Positions 48,858-57,011 of a DNA stretch of 64,000 bases are shown in pieces. The notes under the pieces are model-generated. The model had not been told where the DNA came from and did no database searches. It saw only the letters and a list, made by a program, of their open reading frames with translations. Each line of letters starts with the position of its first letter. The first letter of the stretch is position 1. Origin of the DNA: Kribbella pratensis (GTDB taxonomy: Bacteria; Actinomycetota; Actinomycetes; Propionibacteriales; Kribbellaceae). The stretch is taken from NCBI RefSeq assembly GCF_004365355.1, contig NZ_SODP01000002.1:1795846-1859845 (forward strand), given 5' to 3'. The position numbers were made by a program, and so were the translations under genes.

Positions 48858-49724
48858 CTAGTTGGCTTCCTTGGTTGCCCAGTAATGCCATTGCGGAGAA
48901 GCGACTGGGGAGCGGGCCAGCCCGTCCGGCCAGGTTGCCGGGAGGTCATGACTCCGCGCCGCGTAGAGGATCACCTCCGATGCGGTGCGGTCGCCGCGGA
49001 CGGCGACACGTGCGGCGGTCTCGGCACGCATGTCGGCGAGGTAGTGGATCGCGGGCAGGAACTCGGCGCTCAGCCGTGGACTGAGCCGGCCGACGGGTTC
49101 GTCGTCGAGCCGGATCTCGACCACGATCCGGTGCCGGTCCTGGATACCGTCCTCCTCCTCGACCGCATGCATGGTGGCGTACACCCAGCACTCGCCTTCC
49201 GCCCGGAAGAACGGCGCCAGTACGTCGGGATGCACCTCGCTGCCTGGTACGACGATGCCGCTGCCGGGCGGTAGCAGGTGAAAACTGCCTGGCGGGGGCA
49301 GGTTCACCGGCACGAGCATGTGCGGCTGCCCGAGGGCGACCGCGACACTGGCGTGGAACTCGGTGCCCTGGGCGCCCTTGCCGTCCCAGTCCGCCGGCTC
49401 CCACTCGCTGACCCACAGGTGACACGGGACCTGCGGTTGCAGGCCTTGGGCCACCAGTTCTGACAGCACCGGGTGGTACCGGTGCGCGTCGTCCCTCGGC
49501 AGATAGCCGACAACCTTGCCCTGCACCCGGACGGCGATCGACCGCGGGTCGAAACGGTTGTGCGGTTCCGGGACGAGGTCCGCCTCGGTGTCCAGATCTG
49601 CGCCACGCGCTGGGATGGGATCGGGAAACAGGCTACGGATCGCCTGCTCGTGCGGAGCCTCCCGCACGACCTCCTGACCACACCACAGGGCGTCTCCCCA
49701 CAGACTGAACGGAATCAGTTCCAT
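48858..49724 (-). CDS. Stand-alone HIRAN-domain protein
   Basis: A 288-aa protein. Residues 55-85 carry the HIRAN motif (ADLVPEPHNRFDPRSIAVRV and KVVGYLPRDDAHRYHPVL), a domain that binds DNA ends or damaged DNA and is usually fused to helicases such as HLTF. Here there is no helicase; the rest (FHLLPPGSGIVVPGSEVHP, CWVYATMHAVEEEDG, RIVVEIRLDDEPVGRLSPRLS) looks like a second, partly similar domain. ATG 49724 follows GGAGG by 7 bp. Function unknown, possibly nucleic-acid binding. Confidence 0.72.
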   Translation of the reverse strand: MELIPFSLWGDALWCGQEVVREAPHEQAIRSLFPDPIPARGADLDTEADLVPEPHNRFDPRSIAVRVQGKVVGYLPRDDAHRYHPVLSELVAQGLQPQVPCHLWVSEWEPADWDGKGAQGTEFHASVAVALGQPHMLVPVNLPPPGSFHLLPPGSGIVVPGSEVHPDVLAPFFRAEGECWVYATMHAVEEEDGIQDRHRIVVEIRLDDEPVGRLSPRLSAEFLPAIHYLADMRAETAARVAVRGDRTASEVILYAARSHDLPATWPDGLARSPVASPQWHYWATKEAN

Positions 49725-49956
49725 TCTTGCCCTCCAGTCCTCACTGACCGGCTTTACTCGGCTCATCTGTTCCAGGGGCCTGGTCGTTACACCGAGTGAG
49801 CGTATGAAAACTAGACTGCCCAGTGAAGAGCCGTTTCACGCATGGTGCAAGAGTCTGATGCGCAAAGGGTATGCGCCGGTCCGGACTGTGGACGCGGATC
49901 GTCTTGTGCAGCGAGCGAATCGGCGAAGATCGTGCACATGCACGGGAAGGAACGTC

Positions 49957-51231
49957 ATGCAGGGCAGTAGTTCAGTCGCTCGATCGACCGCCGTTGACGC
50001 GGCAGCGATCGAGGCGGCGGTGGACCGTCTGGACGGTGTCGCCGTGCGCACACCGTTGCAACGCAACCTCCGCCTGTCGGAACGCACCGGCGCGCAGGTC
50101 TGGCTGAAGCGGGAGGACCTGCAGATCGGCCGTTCCTACAAGCTCCGCGGGGCGTACAACCTGATCGCCCAGCTCGACGACACCGCGAAGGCGGCCGGTG
50201 TGGTCTGCGCGAGCGCTGGCAACCATGGTCAGGGCTTGGCGTATTCGTGCCACATCCTCGGCGTCCAGGGCAAAGTGTTCGTACCGCGGACGACGCCGCG
50301 GCAGAAGCGGGACCGGATCGCGGCCCTCGGCGGCAAGCAGATCAAGGTGATCGTCACCGGCGACACGTACGACGACGCGGCGGCCGCCGCTCTTGCCGAA
50401 GGTCAGGCGACCGGGGCAACGATGGTGCCGGCGTTCGACGATCCGCGAACCGTTGCAGGGCAGGGGACCGTGGCCGTCGAGCTGGTCGATCAGCTCGGCC
50501 ACGCTCCCGACGTACTCGTGGTTCCGGTCGGTGGTGGCGGTCTCGTTGCAGGGGTTGCAACGTGGATCGCCGAGCGGCATCCCGGCGTACGCATCGTCGG
50601 GGTCGAGCCGGCCGGCGCGGCGAGTATGGCGGCGGCGTTCGAGGCCGGCGAGCCGGTGGCGCTGCCGCATCTCGACAGCTTCGTCGACGGCGCCGCAGTA
50701 CGCCGGGTCGGTGCGGTAACGCTGCCGTTGGTGCGACAGACCGGTGTGGAGCTCAGGTCGGTCCCCGAGGGACTGGTGTGCTCGGAGATGCTCGAGCTGT
50801 ACCAGGCCGACGGGTTGATCGCCGAGCCGGCGGGCGCTTTGTCGACAAGTGCCCTCGGCAACGGCCTCGACGTACGGCCCGGTGAGACCGTCGTCTGCCT
50901 GCTCTCCGGCGGCAACAACGACGTCAGCCGGTACGGCGAGATCCTCGAGCGCTCGCTGGTGTACGAGGGCCTGAAGCACTACTTCCTGGTGACGTTCCCC
51001 CAGGAGCCCGGCGCCCTGCGCACGTTCCTCGACGGCGCGCTCGGCCCGGATGACGACATCACGCTGTTCGAGTACGTGAAGCGCAACAACCGGGAGACCG
51101 GCGTCGCGCTGGTCGGTATCGAGATCAGCAACCGCGACGACCTCCCCGGACTCCTGGCCCGGATGGAGGCCGCTCCCCTCGACATCGAACGGATCAACCC
51201 GAACTCCCCCGAGTTCAGGTACTTGATCTAG
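49957..51231 (+). CDS. ilvA: Threonine ammonia-lyase
   Basis: A 424-aa fold-type II PLP enzyme that deaminates threonine to 2-oxobutanoate, the first step of isoleucine synthesis. The PLP lysine is in DLQIGRSYKLRGAYN, the loop CASAGNHGQGLAYSC follows, and VVPVGGGGLVAGVA binds the phosphate. The C-terminal 85 residues (KHYFLVTFPQEPGALRTFLD, TGVALVGIEISNRDDL) form a single ACT-like regulatory domain, shorter than the double domain of E. coli IlvA. ATG 49957 has GGAAGG upstream. The 5' region 49804-49956 is an open frame but shows no conserved sequence. Confidence 0.9.
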   Translation: MQGSSSVARSTAVDAAAIEAAVDRLDGVAVRTPLQRNLRLSERTGAQVWLKREDLQIGRSYKLRGAYNLIAQLDDTAKAAGVVCASAGNHGQGLAYSCHILGVQGKVFVPRTTPRQKRDRIAALGGKQIKVIVTGDTYDDAAAAALAEGQATGATMVPAFDDPRTVAGQGTVAVELVDQLGHAPDVLVVPVGGGGLVAGVATWIAERHPGVRIVGVEPAGAASMAAAFEAGEPVALPHLDSFVDGAAVRRVGAVTLPLVRQTGVELRSVPEGLVCSEMLELYQADGLIAEPAGALSTSALGNGLDVRPGETVVCLLSGGNNDVSRYGEILERSLVYEGLKHYFLVTFPQEPGALRTFLDGALGPDDDITLFEYVKRNNRETGVALVGIEISNRDDLPGLLARMEAAPLDIERINPNSPEFRYLI

Positions 51232-51241
51232 TGCCCCCGAG

Positions 51242-51508
51242 TCAGTGCTTGGTGTGTTTCGAACGCCGCGGGTCGCGCGGATGACTGCCCTCGTCGGAGT
51301 CCTCGGGCCACAGGTTCTGGGTCCGGTGACGGCGCCCGTGCGACTCGCTGCGTTCGGTCTCGTTGGCTGACGGTGGCGCATCGGTTGACGGCGGCCGTGC
51401 CTCGGCCCGGTGTTTGGATGTCTTCGACACCGCCCCGGCGATCAGGGCGACCACGATCACCAGCGCGGCGACTGCGACGACGATCCAGACGATGGTCATT
51501 CCGCTCAT
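51242..51508 (-). CDS. Small single-pass membrane protein
   Basis: An 88-aa protein. The N-terminal helix VWIVVAVAALVIVVALIAGAV is followed by a cytoplasmic charged, probably disordered tail (KHRAEARPPSTDAPP, HGRRHRTQNLWPEDSDEG). Function unknown. GAGGAG lies just before ATG 51508. It is convergent with ilvA, 10 bp between the stops. Confidence 0.6.
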   Translation of the reverse strand: MSGMTIVWIVVAVAALVIVVALIAGAVSKTSKHRAEARPPSTDAPPSANETERSESHGRRHRTQNLWPEDSDEGSHPRDPRRSKHTKH

Positions 51509-51575
51509 CGCTCCTCCTCAGCTCGATGATCAGAACGACCCGGTACCCGGGCCGGGCGCGGCTTAACGCCGTACC

Positions 51576-51818
51576 TCAGACGAGGCCGCGGCGGGCTGCC
51601 CAGACGATCGCCTCGATCGCAGTGCTGAAGCCGAGGCGGTCGCAGATCAAGCGGGTACGGCGACGAACGGTCCGCTCGGACAGGTCGAGCCGGCGCGCGA
51701 CCGCGTCGACCGGCAGCCCGGTGGCGAGGAGTCGGAGAAGTTGCAGATCATCGTGGCTGATCTCGCGCGGCGGCACCCGTCGCGCGAGCGGTCGAAGTTC
51801 TTGGGGGAGGACGGTCAT
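51576..51818 (-). CDS. LuxR-type HTH-only protein at the end of the rhamnose operon
   Basis: An 80-aa protein that is almost only a GerE-type helix-turn-helix: DLQLLRLLATGLPVDAVARRLDLSERTVRRRTRLICDRLG, with the conserved positions of NarL/LuxR C-terminal domains. There is no receiver or sensor domain, so it may act as a constitutive DNA-binding protein or a partner of another regulator. It begins 5 bp after the stop of the rhamnulokinase gene, with AGGTGA upstream of ATG 51818, so it is cotranscribed and possibly coupled with the rhamnose genes. Confidence 0.72.
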   Translation of the reverse strand: MTVLPQELRPLARRVPPREISHDDLQLLRLLATGLPVDAVARRLDLSERTVRRRTRLICDRLGFSTAIEAIVWAARRGLV

Positions 51819-51823
51819 ACAGA

Positions 51824-53245
51824 TCACCTGGTTCCGAACATCCGGGACTCGGCGGCGTCCCAGTCGGCCGGTTTGCCCTGCGGGGTGTAGGTCCGCAGGC
51901 GATGGGTGGAGCGGACCAGCGCGCGCATGGCGGCCAGGTCCGGCAGGGGCTCGCCGAGCGCGCGAGCTTGGACGAGTACGTTGCCGAGCGCGGATGCCTC
52001 GACCGGGCCGGCCAGGACAGGCAGTCCACACGCGTCGGCGGTCAACTGGCAGAGCAGTTCATTCTGGGAGCCGCCACCGATGACATGCAGTACGTCGACC
52101 TCACGGCCGGCGATCGACTGCGCCGCTCGCAAGGTACGCCGGTAGGCCAGCGCGAGGCTCTCCAGGATGCAACGCACCATCGCACCCCTGCTCCGCGGAG
52201 GCTCCTGCCCGGTCGCGCGACAGTGCTCCTCGATCCTCTTCGGCATGTTGCCCGGGGCAAGGAATTCGGGTGCGTCCGGATCGATGAGAGTGGTGAACGA
52301 CGGGGCTGCGGCAGCGTCTCTCAGGAGGCCGTCAAGGTCGTCGTCGCCCCACACCCGCTGGCATTCCTGGAGGATCCACAGGCCCATGACGTTCCGCAGG
52401 AACCGGATCCGCCCGTCGACTCCACCTTCGTTGGTGAAGTTGGCCTCGCGCGCTGCATCGGTCAGGACGGGCGCGTCCAACTCGAGCCCGACGAGCGACC
52501 AGGTCCCGGACGAGATGTAGGCGAACCGCTCATCCGCAGCAGGCACCGCGACCACGGACGAAGCCGTGTCGTGCGACCCCACCGCAATCACCGGGATCCC
52601 TGGGGCCAGCCCGGTCTCATCGGGCAGCGCATTGCCAATCACGTCCCCCGGCTCGCGCAGCTGTGGAAACACCCGGCGCGGAAGACCCACCCGCGAGATC
52701 AGCTCGTCACTCCACTCCCGCGAACGGACGTCGAAGAGCTGCGTGGTCGAGGCGTTGGTCCGTTCCACCCCGATCTCCCCGGTCAGCCAATACCCGAGCA
52801 GGTCGGGAATCATCAGCAGACTCGTCGCGCCCTCGAGCGCCTCGGCAGTCAGCTGGTAGATCGTGTTGAAGGGCAGTTGCTGGAGACCGGTCACGGCGTA
52901 CAGATCCGCGGCCGGCACCTTCTCCAGGACACGCTCCATCACGCCGTCGGTGCGCGAATCGCGGTAGTGGACCGGGTTGCGCAGCAGGCGGCCGTCGGCG
53001 TCGAGCAGGCCGTAGTCGACCGCCCACGAGTCGATCCCGATCCCGTCGAGTGCGCCCGCCGTACGCAGGCCGTCCAGTGTCGAGCGGTACAGCTGCAGGA
53101 TGTCCCAGTGCAGCCGGCCGTGGGCGCGCACCGGTCCGTTCCAGAACCGGTGCACCTCGCGCAGCTCGAGGACGTGCGCGCCGACCTCGCCGAGCATCAC
53201 CCGACCGCTCGACGCGCCCAGATCCACCGCCGCGACCCGCTTCAT
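51824..53245 (-). CDS. rhaB: Rhamnulokinase
   Basis: A 473-aa FGGY-family sugar kinase that phosphorylates L-rhamnulose at O1. The ATPase fold is seen as AAVDLGASSGRVMLGEV at the N-terminus, GIGIDSWAVDYGLLD, then VIAVGSHDTASSVVAVPA and FAYISSGTWSLVGLE, and the adenosine loop VLHVIGGGSQNELLCQLTAD. The order rhaM-rhaI-aldolase-rhaB identifies the pathway. ATG 53245 is 8 bp after the aldolase stop. No signal of truncation. Confidence 0.93.
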   Translation of the reverse strand: MKRVAAVDLGASSGRVMLGEVGAHVLELREVHRFWNGPVRAHGRLHWDILQLYRSTLDGLRTAGALDGIGIDSWAVDYGLLDADGRLLRNPVHYRDSRTDGVMERVLEKVPAADLYAVTGLQQLPFNTIYQLTAEALEGATSLLMIPDLLGYWLTGEIGVERTNASTTQLFDVRSREWSDELISRVGLPRRVFPQLREPGDVIGNALPDETGLAPGIPVIAVGSHDTASSVVAVPAADERFAYISSGTWSLVGLELDAPVLTDAAREANFTNEGGVDGRIRFLRNVMGLWILQECQRVWGDDDLDGLLRDAAAAPSFTTLIDPDAPEFLAPGNMPKRIEEHCRATGQEPPRSRGAMVRCILESLALAYRRTLRAAQSIAGREVDVLHVIGGGSQNELLCQLTADACGLPVLAGPVEASALGNVLVQARALGEPLPDLAAMRALVRSTHRLRTYTPQGKPADWDAAESRMFGTR

Positions 53246-53253
53246 GGCAGCGC

Positions 53254-55287
53254 CTACCGCAGGAAGGCGGCTGCCACGCCGGCGTCGACAGGCACGTGCA
53301 GACCGGTTGTGTGGGTGAGGTCGCCACCGGTCAGCGCGAACACCGCGGCAGCCACGTTCTCCGGCAGGACCTCACGCTTCAGCAGAGTTCGCTGCGCATA
53401 GAACGCACCGAGCTCCGACTCAGGTACGCCGTACACCGCGGCCCGCTGGGCACCCCAGCCGCCGGCGAAGATCCCGGAACCGCGGACGACGCCGTCGGGG
53501 TTCACGCCGTTGACGCGGATTCCGTGCTCGCCGAGCTCGGCCGCGAGCAGCCGGACCTGATGGGCCTGGTCCGCCTTCGCCGCGCCGTACGCGACGTTGT
53601 TCGGGCCGGCGAAGACCGAGTTCTTGCTGGAGATGTAGATGATGTCGCCGCCCATCCCCTGGTCGATCAGCACCTTCGCGGCCGCCCGCGAGACCAGGAA
53701 CGAGCCCTTCGCCATCACGTCGTGCTGCAGGTCCCAGTCGCGTTCCGTTGTCTCAAGCAACGACTTCGAGATGGAAAGACCGGCATTGTTGACGATCAGG
53801 TCCACCCCACCGAACGCCAGTACGGCGTCCCGCAGCGCTGCCTCGACCGCCTCCGCCGACGACACATCGGCGCCCACGGCAACTGCCACGTCGGACGAAC
53901 CGAGCTCTTTCGCGACTGCCTCGGCGGCCGCCAGGTCCAGGTCCGCGACGACGACACAGGCGCCCTCGGCAGCGAGCCGTTGCGCGATCGCCTTGCCGAT
54001 CCCCGATCCACCACCGGTCACCAGCGCAACCCGGGTCGCGAGCGGTTTGGGCTTCGGCATCCGCTGCAGCTTCGCCTCTTCCAGCGCCCAGTACTCGATC
54101 CGGAACTTCTCCCGCTCATCGATCGGCGCGTACGTCGACACCGCCTCGGCGCCGCGCATCACGTTGATCGCATTCACGTAGAACTCGCCGGCCACCCGCG
54201 CCGTCTGCTTGTCCTTCCCGAAGCTGAACATGCCGACGCCGGGCACGAGCACGATCGCCGGGTCGGCGCCCCGCATCGCTGGGCTGTCGGCGTCCGCATG
54301 CCTGTTGTAGTACGCCGCGTAGTCCTCGCGATAAGCCGCGTGGAGTTCGCGAAGCCGCGCCACCGCATCCTCGAGCGGCGCGGTAGCCGGCAGGTCCAGC
54401 ACCAGTGGACGCACCTTGGTCCGCAGGAAGTGGTCCGGGCAGGAAGTGCCGAGAGCGGCCAGCTCAGCCAGCCTCTCCCGGGCGGTGAACTCGAGCACGA
54501 CGTCGGAGTCGTTGAAGTGTCCGACCTGAGGCTTGTCGGTCGACGCGAGCCCACGGATCACGGGGGCCAAGGCAGCGGCACGCGCCCGGCGTTCGTCGGC
54601 CGACAGCGCCTCGAAACCTGGGACAACCGCACCGAACGGCTCGGCCTTGCCATTCTCAGCGAGGAAGCGTTCCGCCGTGCGGATGATGTCCAGCGAGTTG
54701 GCCTCGCACTCCTCGGACGTGTTGCCCCACGCGGTAATCCCGTGGCCGCCGAGCACGCAGCCGATCGCGGCAGGGTTCTCGCGCTTGACCGCCGCGATGT
54801 CCAGCCCGAGCTGGAACCCGGGCCGCCGCCACGGCACCCACACCACCCGGTCGCCGAAACACTCGGCCGTCAGCTTCTCGCCGTCCGCCGCGGTCGCCAG
54901 CGCGATCCCGGAGTCCGGGTGCAGATGGTCGACATGCGGGGCGTCGACCAGCCCGTGCATCGCGGTGTCGATCGACGGCGCCGCGCCGCCCTTCCCGTGC
55001 AGGCAGTAGTCGAACGCGGCGACCATCTCGTCCTCGCGGTCGACACCCGGATAGGTGTCGACCAGAGCGGTCAGCCGGTCGAGCCGCAGGACGGCGAGAC
55101 CCTTCTCGGTCAGCGTGCCGAGGTCGCCGCCGGATCCCTTGACCCACAACAGCTCCACGAGGTTCTGCGTGACCGGATCGGTCGCCGTACCCTTCGCCGA
55201 CGTGTTGCCGCCGGCGTAGTTGGTGTTGCGTGGATCGGCACCCAGTCGGTTGCTCCGCGCAACGAGCTCGGCCGCAGTGTCACTCAC
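53254..55287 (-). CDS. rhaEW: Bifunctional rhamnulose-1-phosphate aldolase / lactaldehyde dehydrogenase
   Basis: A 677-aa fusion. Residues 1-400 are a class II aldolase (NYAGGNTSAKGTA, HVDHLHPDSGIALA, GCVLGGHGITAWGNT) that splits rhamnulose-1-phosphate to DHAP and L-lactaldehyde. Residues 415-677 are a short-chain dehydrogenase (VALVTGGGSGIGKAIA, LIVNNAGLSISKSL, VAYGAAKADQAHQV with Tyr and Lys) that oxidises lactaldehyde to lactate. Such fusions replace the separate rhaD and aldA genes in actinobacteria and bacilli. The GTG at 55287 follows the rhaI stop without any gap. Confidence 0.94.
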   Translation of the reverse strand: MSDTAAELVARSNRLGADPRNTNYAGGNTSAKGTATDPVTQNLVELLWVKGSGGDLGTLTEKGLAVLRLDRLTALVDTYPGVDREDEMVAAFDYCLHGKGGAAPSIDTAMHGLVDAPHVDHLHPDSGIALATAADGEKLTAECFGDRVVWVPWRRPGFQLGLDIAAVKRENPAAIGCVLGGHGITAWGNTSEECEANSLDIIRTAERFLAENGKAEPFGAVVPGFEALSADERRARAAALAPVIRGLASTDKPQVGHFNDSDVVLEFTARERLAELAALGTSCPDHFLRTKVRPLVLDLPATAPLEDAVARLRELHAAYREDYAAYYNRHADADSPAMRGADPAIVLVPGVGMFSFGKDKQTARVAGEFYVNAINVMRGAEAVSTYAPIDEREKFRIEYWALEEAKLQRMPKPKPLATRVALVTGGGSGIGKAIAQRLAAEGACVVVADLDLAAAEAVAKELGSSDVAVAVGADVSSAEAVEAALRDAVLAFGGVDLIVNNAGLSISKSLLETTERDWDLQHDVMAKGSFLVSRAAAKVLIDQGMGGDIIYISSKNSVFAGPNNVAYGAAKADQAHQVRLLAAELGEHGIRVNGVNPDGVVRGSGIFAGGWGAQRAAVYGVPESELGAFYAQRTLLKREVLPENVAAAVFALTGGDLTHTTGLHVPVDAGVAAAFLR

Positions 55288-56451
55288 TTATGCTCCCCAT
55301 CCAGCTTGCCTGCCGCCCACGCGGTCCTTCGTGATCTGTTCGAAGTAGCCGCTGCGCTTGTACGCCGCGACCGGGTCCGGCTCCAGCCCCTGCGACTCAC
55401 GCAGCTCGGCGAGCAGCGGGCGGACGTCGGTGTTGTAGGCATCCATCAGCGCCGCGTTCGCACCCAGGACGTCGCCTTCCTGCTGGGCCTTCCGCAGTAC
55501 GTCGCGGTCGACCAGCAGCGCCTTGGCGGTCGCCTCCTGCACGTTCATCACCGAGCGGATGATCGCGGGGATCTTCTCCTCAATGTTGTGGCACTGGTCG
55601 AGCATGAACGCGATCCCGCGCTCCGGGTCGAGCGCGTCGCCGCGGACGATCTCGTTCATGATCCGGAACAGCTGGAACGGGTCCGCCGCCCCGACCATCA
55701 GGTCGTCGTCGGCGTAGAACCGGCTGTTGAAGTCGAATGCGCCGAGCTTCTTGGTCCGCAGCAGGAACGCGACGATGAACTCGATGTTCGTCCCCGGCGC
55801 GTGATGCCCGGTGTCGATGCAGACCGTTGCCTTCGGCCCCAGTTCGAGACAGTGAGCGTACGACGTACCCCAGTCCGGCACGTCGGTGGTGTAGAAGGCC
55901 GGCTCGAACAGCTTGTACTCGAGCAGCATCCGCTGGTCGTCGCCGAGCCGGTCGTACACCTCCTTCAACGCGGTGGCGAGCCGGTCCTGCCGGTCCTGGA
56001 TGTCGTCCTGGCCCGGGTAGTTCGTGCCGTCGGAGAACCACAGCTTCAGGTCGCGCGACCCGGTCGCGTCCATGATGTCGACGCATTCGAGCAGGTGGTC
56101 GGTGGCCTTCCGGCGTACCGCGGGATCCGGGTTCGTCACGCTGCCGAGCTTGTAGTCGTCGTCCTGGAAGACATTGCTGTTGATCGCCCCGAGCCGGACG
56201 CCCTGCTCCTTCGCGTACGCCGCGAGCGCCGCGTAGTCGTCGACCTTGTCCCACGGGATGTGCAGCGCGACGCTCGGCGCGACCCCGGTGTACCGGTGGA
56301 CGACGGCGGCGTCGGCGATCTTCTCCTCCGGCGAGCGCGGTACGCCGGGCTGGGCGAACACCTTGAACCGGGTGCCGGAGTTGCCGAACGCCCACGAGGG
56401 CAGCTCGATCTCCTGGCGGCTCAGCGCAGCCTTCACGGCATCGGTCGTCAT
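55288..56451 (-). CDS. rhaI: L-rhamnose isomerase
   Basis: A 387-aa TIM-barrel isomerase of the RhaI type, converting L-rhamnose to L-rhamnulose with divalent metals. The metal and substrate loops are MLLEYKLFEPAFYTTDVPDW, VCIDTGHHAPGTNIEFIVA and GAFDFNSRFYADDDLMVG. The N-terminal IELPSWAFGNSGTRFKVF is typical of the family. The ATG at 56451 follows a GAGGGGC ribosome site. It lies between rhaM (15-bp gap) and the aldolase fusion (no gap), all on the minus strand, so the four catabolic genes are one operon. Confidence 0.95.
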   Translation of the reverse strand: MTTDAVKAALSRQEIELPSWAFGNSGTRFKVFAQPGVPRSPEEKIADAAVVHRYTGVAPSVALHIPWDKVDDYAALAAYAKEQGVRLGAINSNVFQDDDYKLGSVTNPDPAVRRKATDHLLECVDIMDATGSRDLKLWFSDGTNYPGQDDIQDRQDRLATALKEVYDRLGDDQRMLLEYKLFEPAFYTTDVPDWGTSYAHCLELGPKATVCIDTGHHAPGTNIEFIVAFLLRTKKLGAFDFNSRFYADDDLMVGAADPFQLFRIMNEIVRGDALDPERGIAFMLDQCHNIEEKIPAIIRSVMNVQEATAKALLVDRDVLRKAQQEGDVLGANAALMDAYNTDVRPLLAELRESQGLEPDPVAAYKRSGYFEQITKDRVGGRQAGWGA

Positions 56452-56466
56452 GGGTCAGCCCCTCTT

Positions 56467-56814
56467 TCAGGAATCCAGTGCAGTCAGGTGGAAGATCTCG
56501 GGAAGCAGGAGGAACGACTCGTCCGGCGGCCGCCCGTCATCTGTGCCGTCTTCTTTGCTCGTGAAGAATTCGGTCATCTCCGACTGCCAGCGCGCGTTGA
56601 CTTCCGTGGCCGCCATCGCCTTCCGGGCGGCGTCCAGGTCCTCGGCCTCGACGTACCCGATCAGCAACCCGTCGTCGCGGAGGAACAGCGAGTAGTTGTG
56701 CCACCCGGAGTCCCGCAACGCGGCCTGCATGTCGGGCCAGACGTTGCGGTGGCGGTCGACGTACTCGGCCAACCGGTCCGGCCGGACCTGCAGGCAGAAG
56801 CAGTAACGATTCAC
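56467..56814 (-). CDS. rhaM: L-rhamnose mutarotase
   Basis: A 115-aa dimeric alpha-beta barrel that interconverts the anomers of L-rhamnose. RYCFCLQVRPDRLAEYVDRH, the catalytic region RNVWPDMQAALRDSGWHNYSLFL and the end WQSEMTEFFTS with LPEIFHL fit RhaM. GTG 56814 gives the normal length; a longer frame upstream is non-conserved. It is the first gene of the operon, and two LacI-type palindromes lie between it and the divergent regulator. Confidence 0.92.
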   Translation of the reverse strand: MNRYCFCLQVRPDRLAEYVDRHRNVWPDMQAALRDSGWHNYSLFLRDDGLLIGYVEAEDLDAARKAMAATEVNARWQSEMTEFFTSKEDGTDDGRPPDESFLLLPEIFHLTALDS

Positions 56815-56848
56815 GGCGGCACCTGTGTCTGAGCGGGCGGGAAGGCTA

Positions 56849-56860
56849 TGAAAGGTTTCA
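56849..56860. promoter_or_regulatory. LacI-type operator 1 for the rhamnose operon
   Basis: TGAAAGGTTTCA, a palindrome of 5-bp arms with a 2-bp centre, 35 bp upstream of rhaM. It fits the TGAAA-x2-TTTCA pattern of LacI-family operators. Confidence 0.6.
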
Positions 56861-56981
56861 ACAGCGTCCCACGACGCTAAGCGTGGTGGCCGGTGGCCGT
56901 CAAGTGCCTGCCCATCTTTTGCGGCCGATCCCGGACTGCCGCCGCGGAGAATCTGCACGGAGCGGGTATTCTTCGGCAGCT

Positions 56982-56993
56982 AACACGTTTCAA
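56982..56993. promoter_or_regulatory. LacI-type operator 2, near the regulator start
   Basis: AACACGTTTCAA (complement TTGAAACGTGTT) keeps the CGTTTCA half of the pattern; the other half is degenerate. It lies 18 bp before the regulator start and suits autoregulation. Confidence 0.45.
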
Positions 56994-57011
56994 GTGCGCA
57001 GGGAGGTTCTC

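Noticed and set aside
49804..49956. N-terminal extension of ilvA from the open frame at 49804
   Set aside because: The extension is not conserved and ATG 49957 has a good ribosome site and the normal family start.
53050..56832. 1260-codon open frame on the plus strand opposite the rhamnose genes
   Set aside because: Antisense frame made by high GC3 of well-conserved genes on the other strand; its sequence is Arg/Val/Asp-rich noise.
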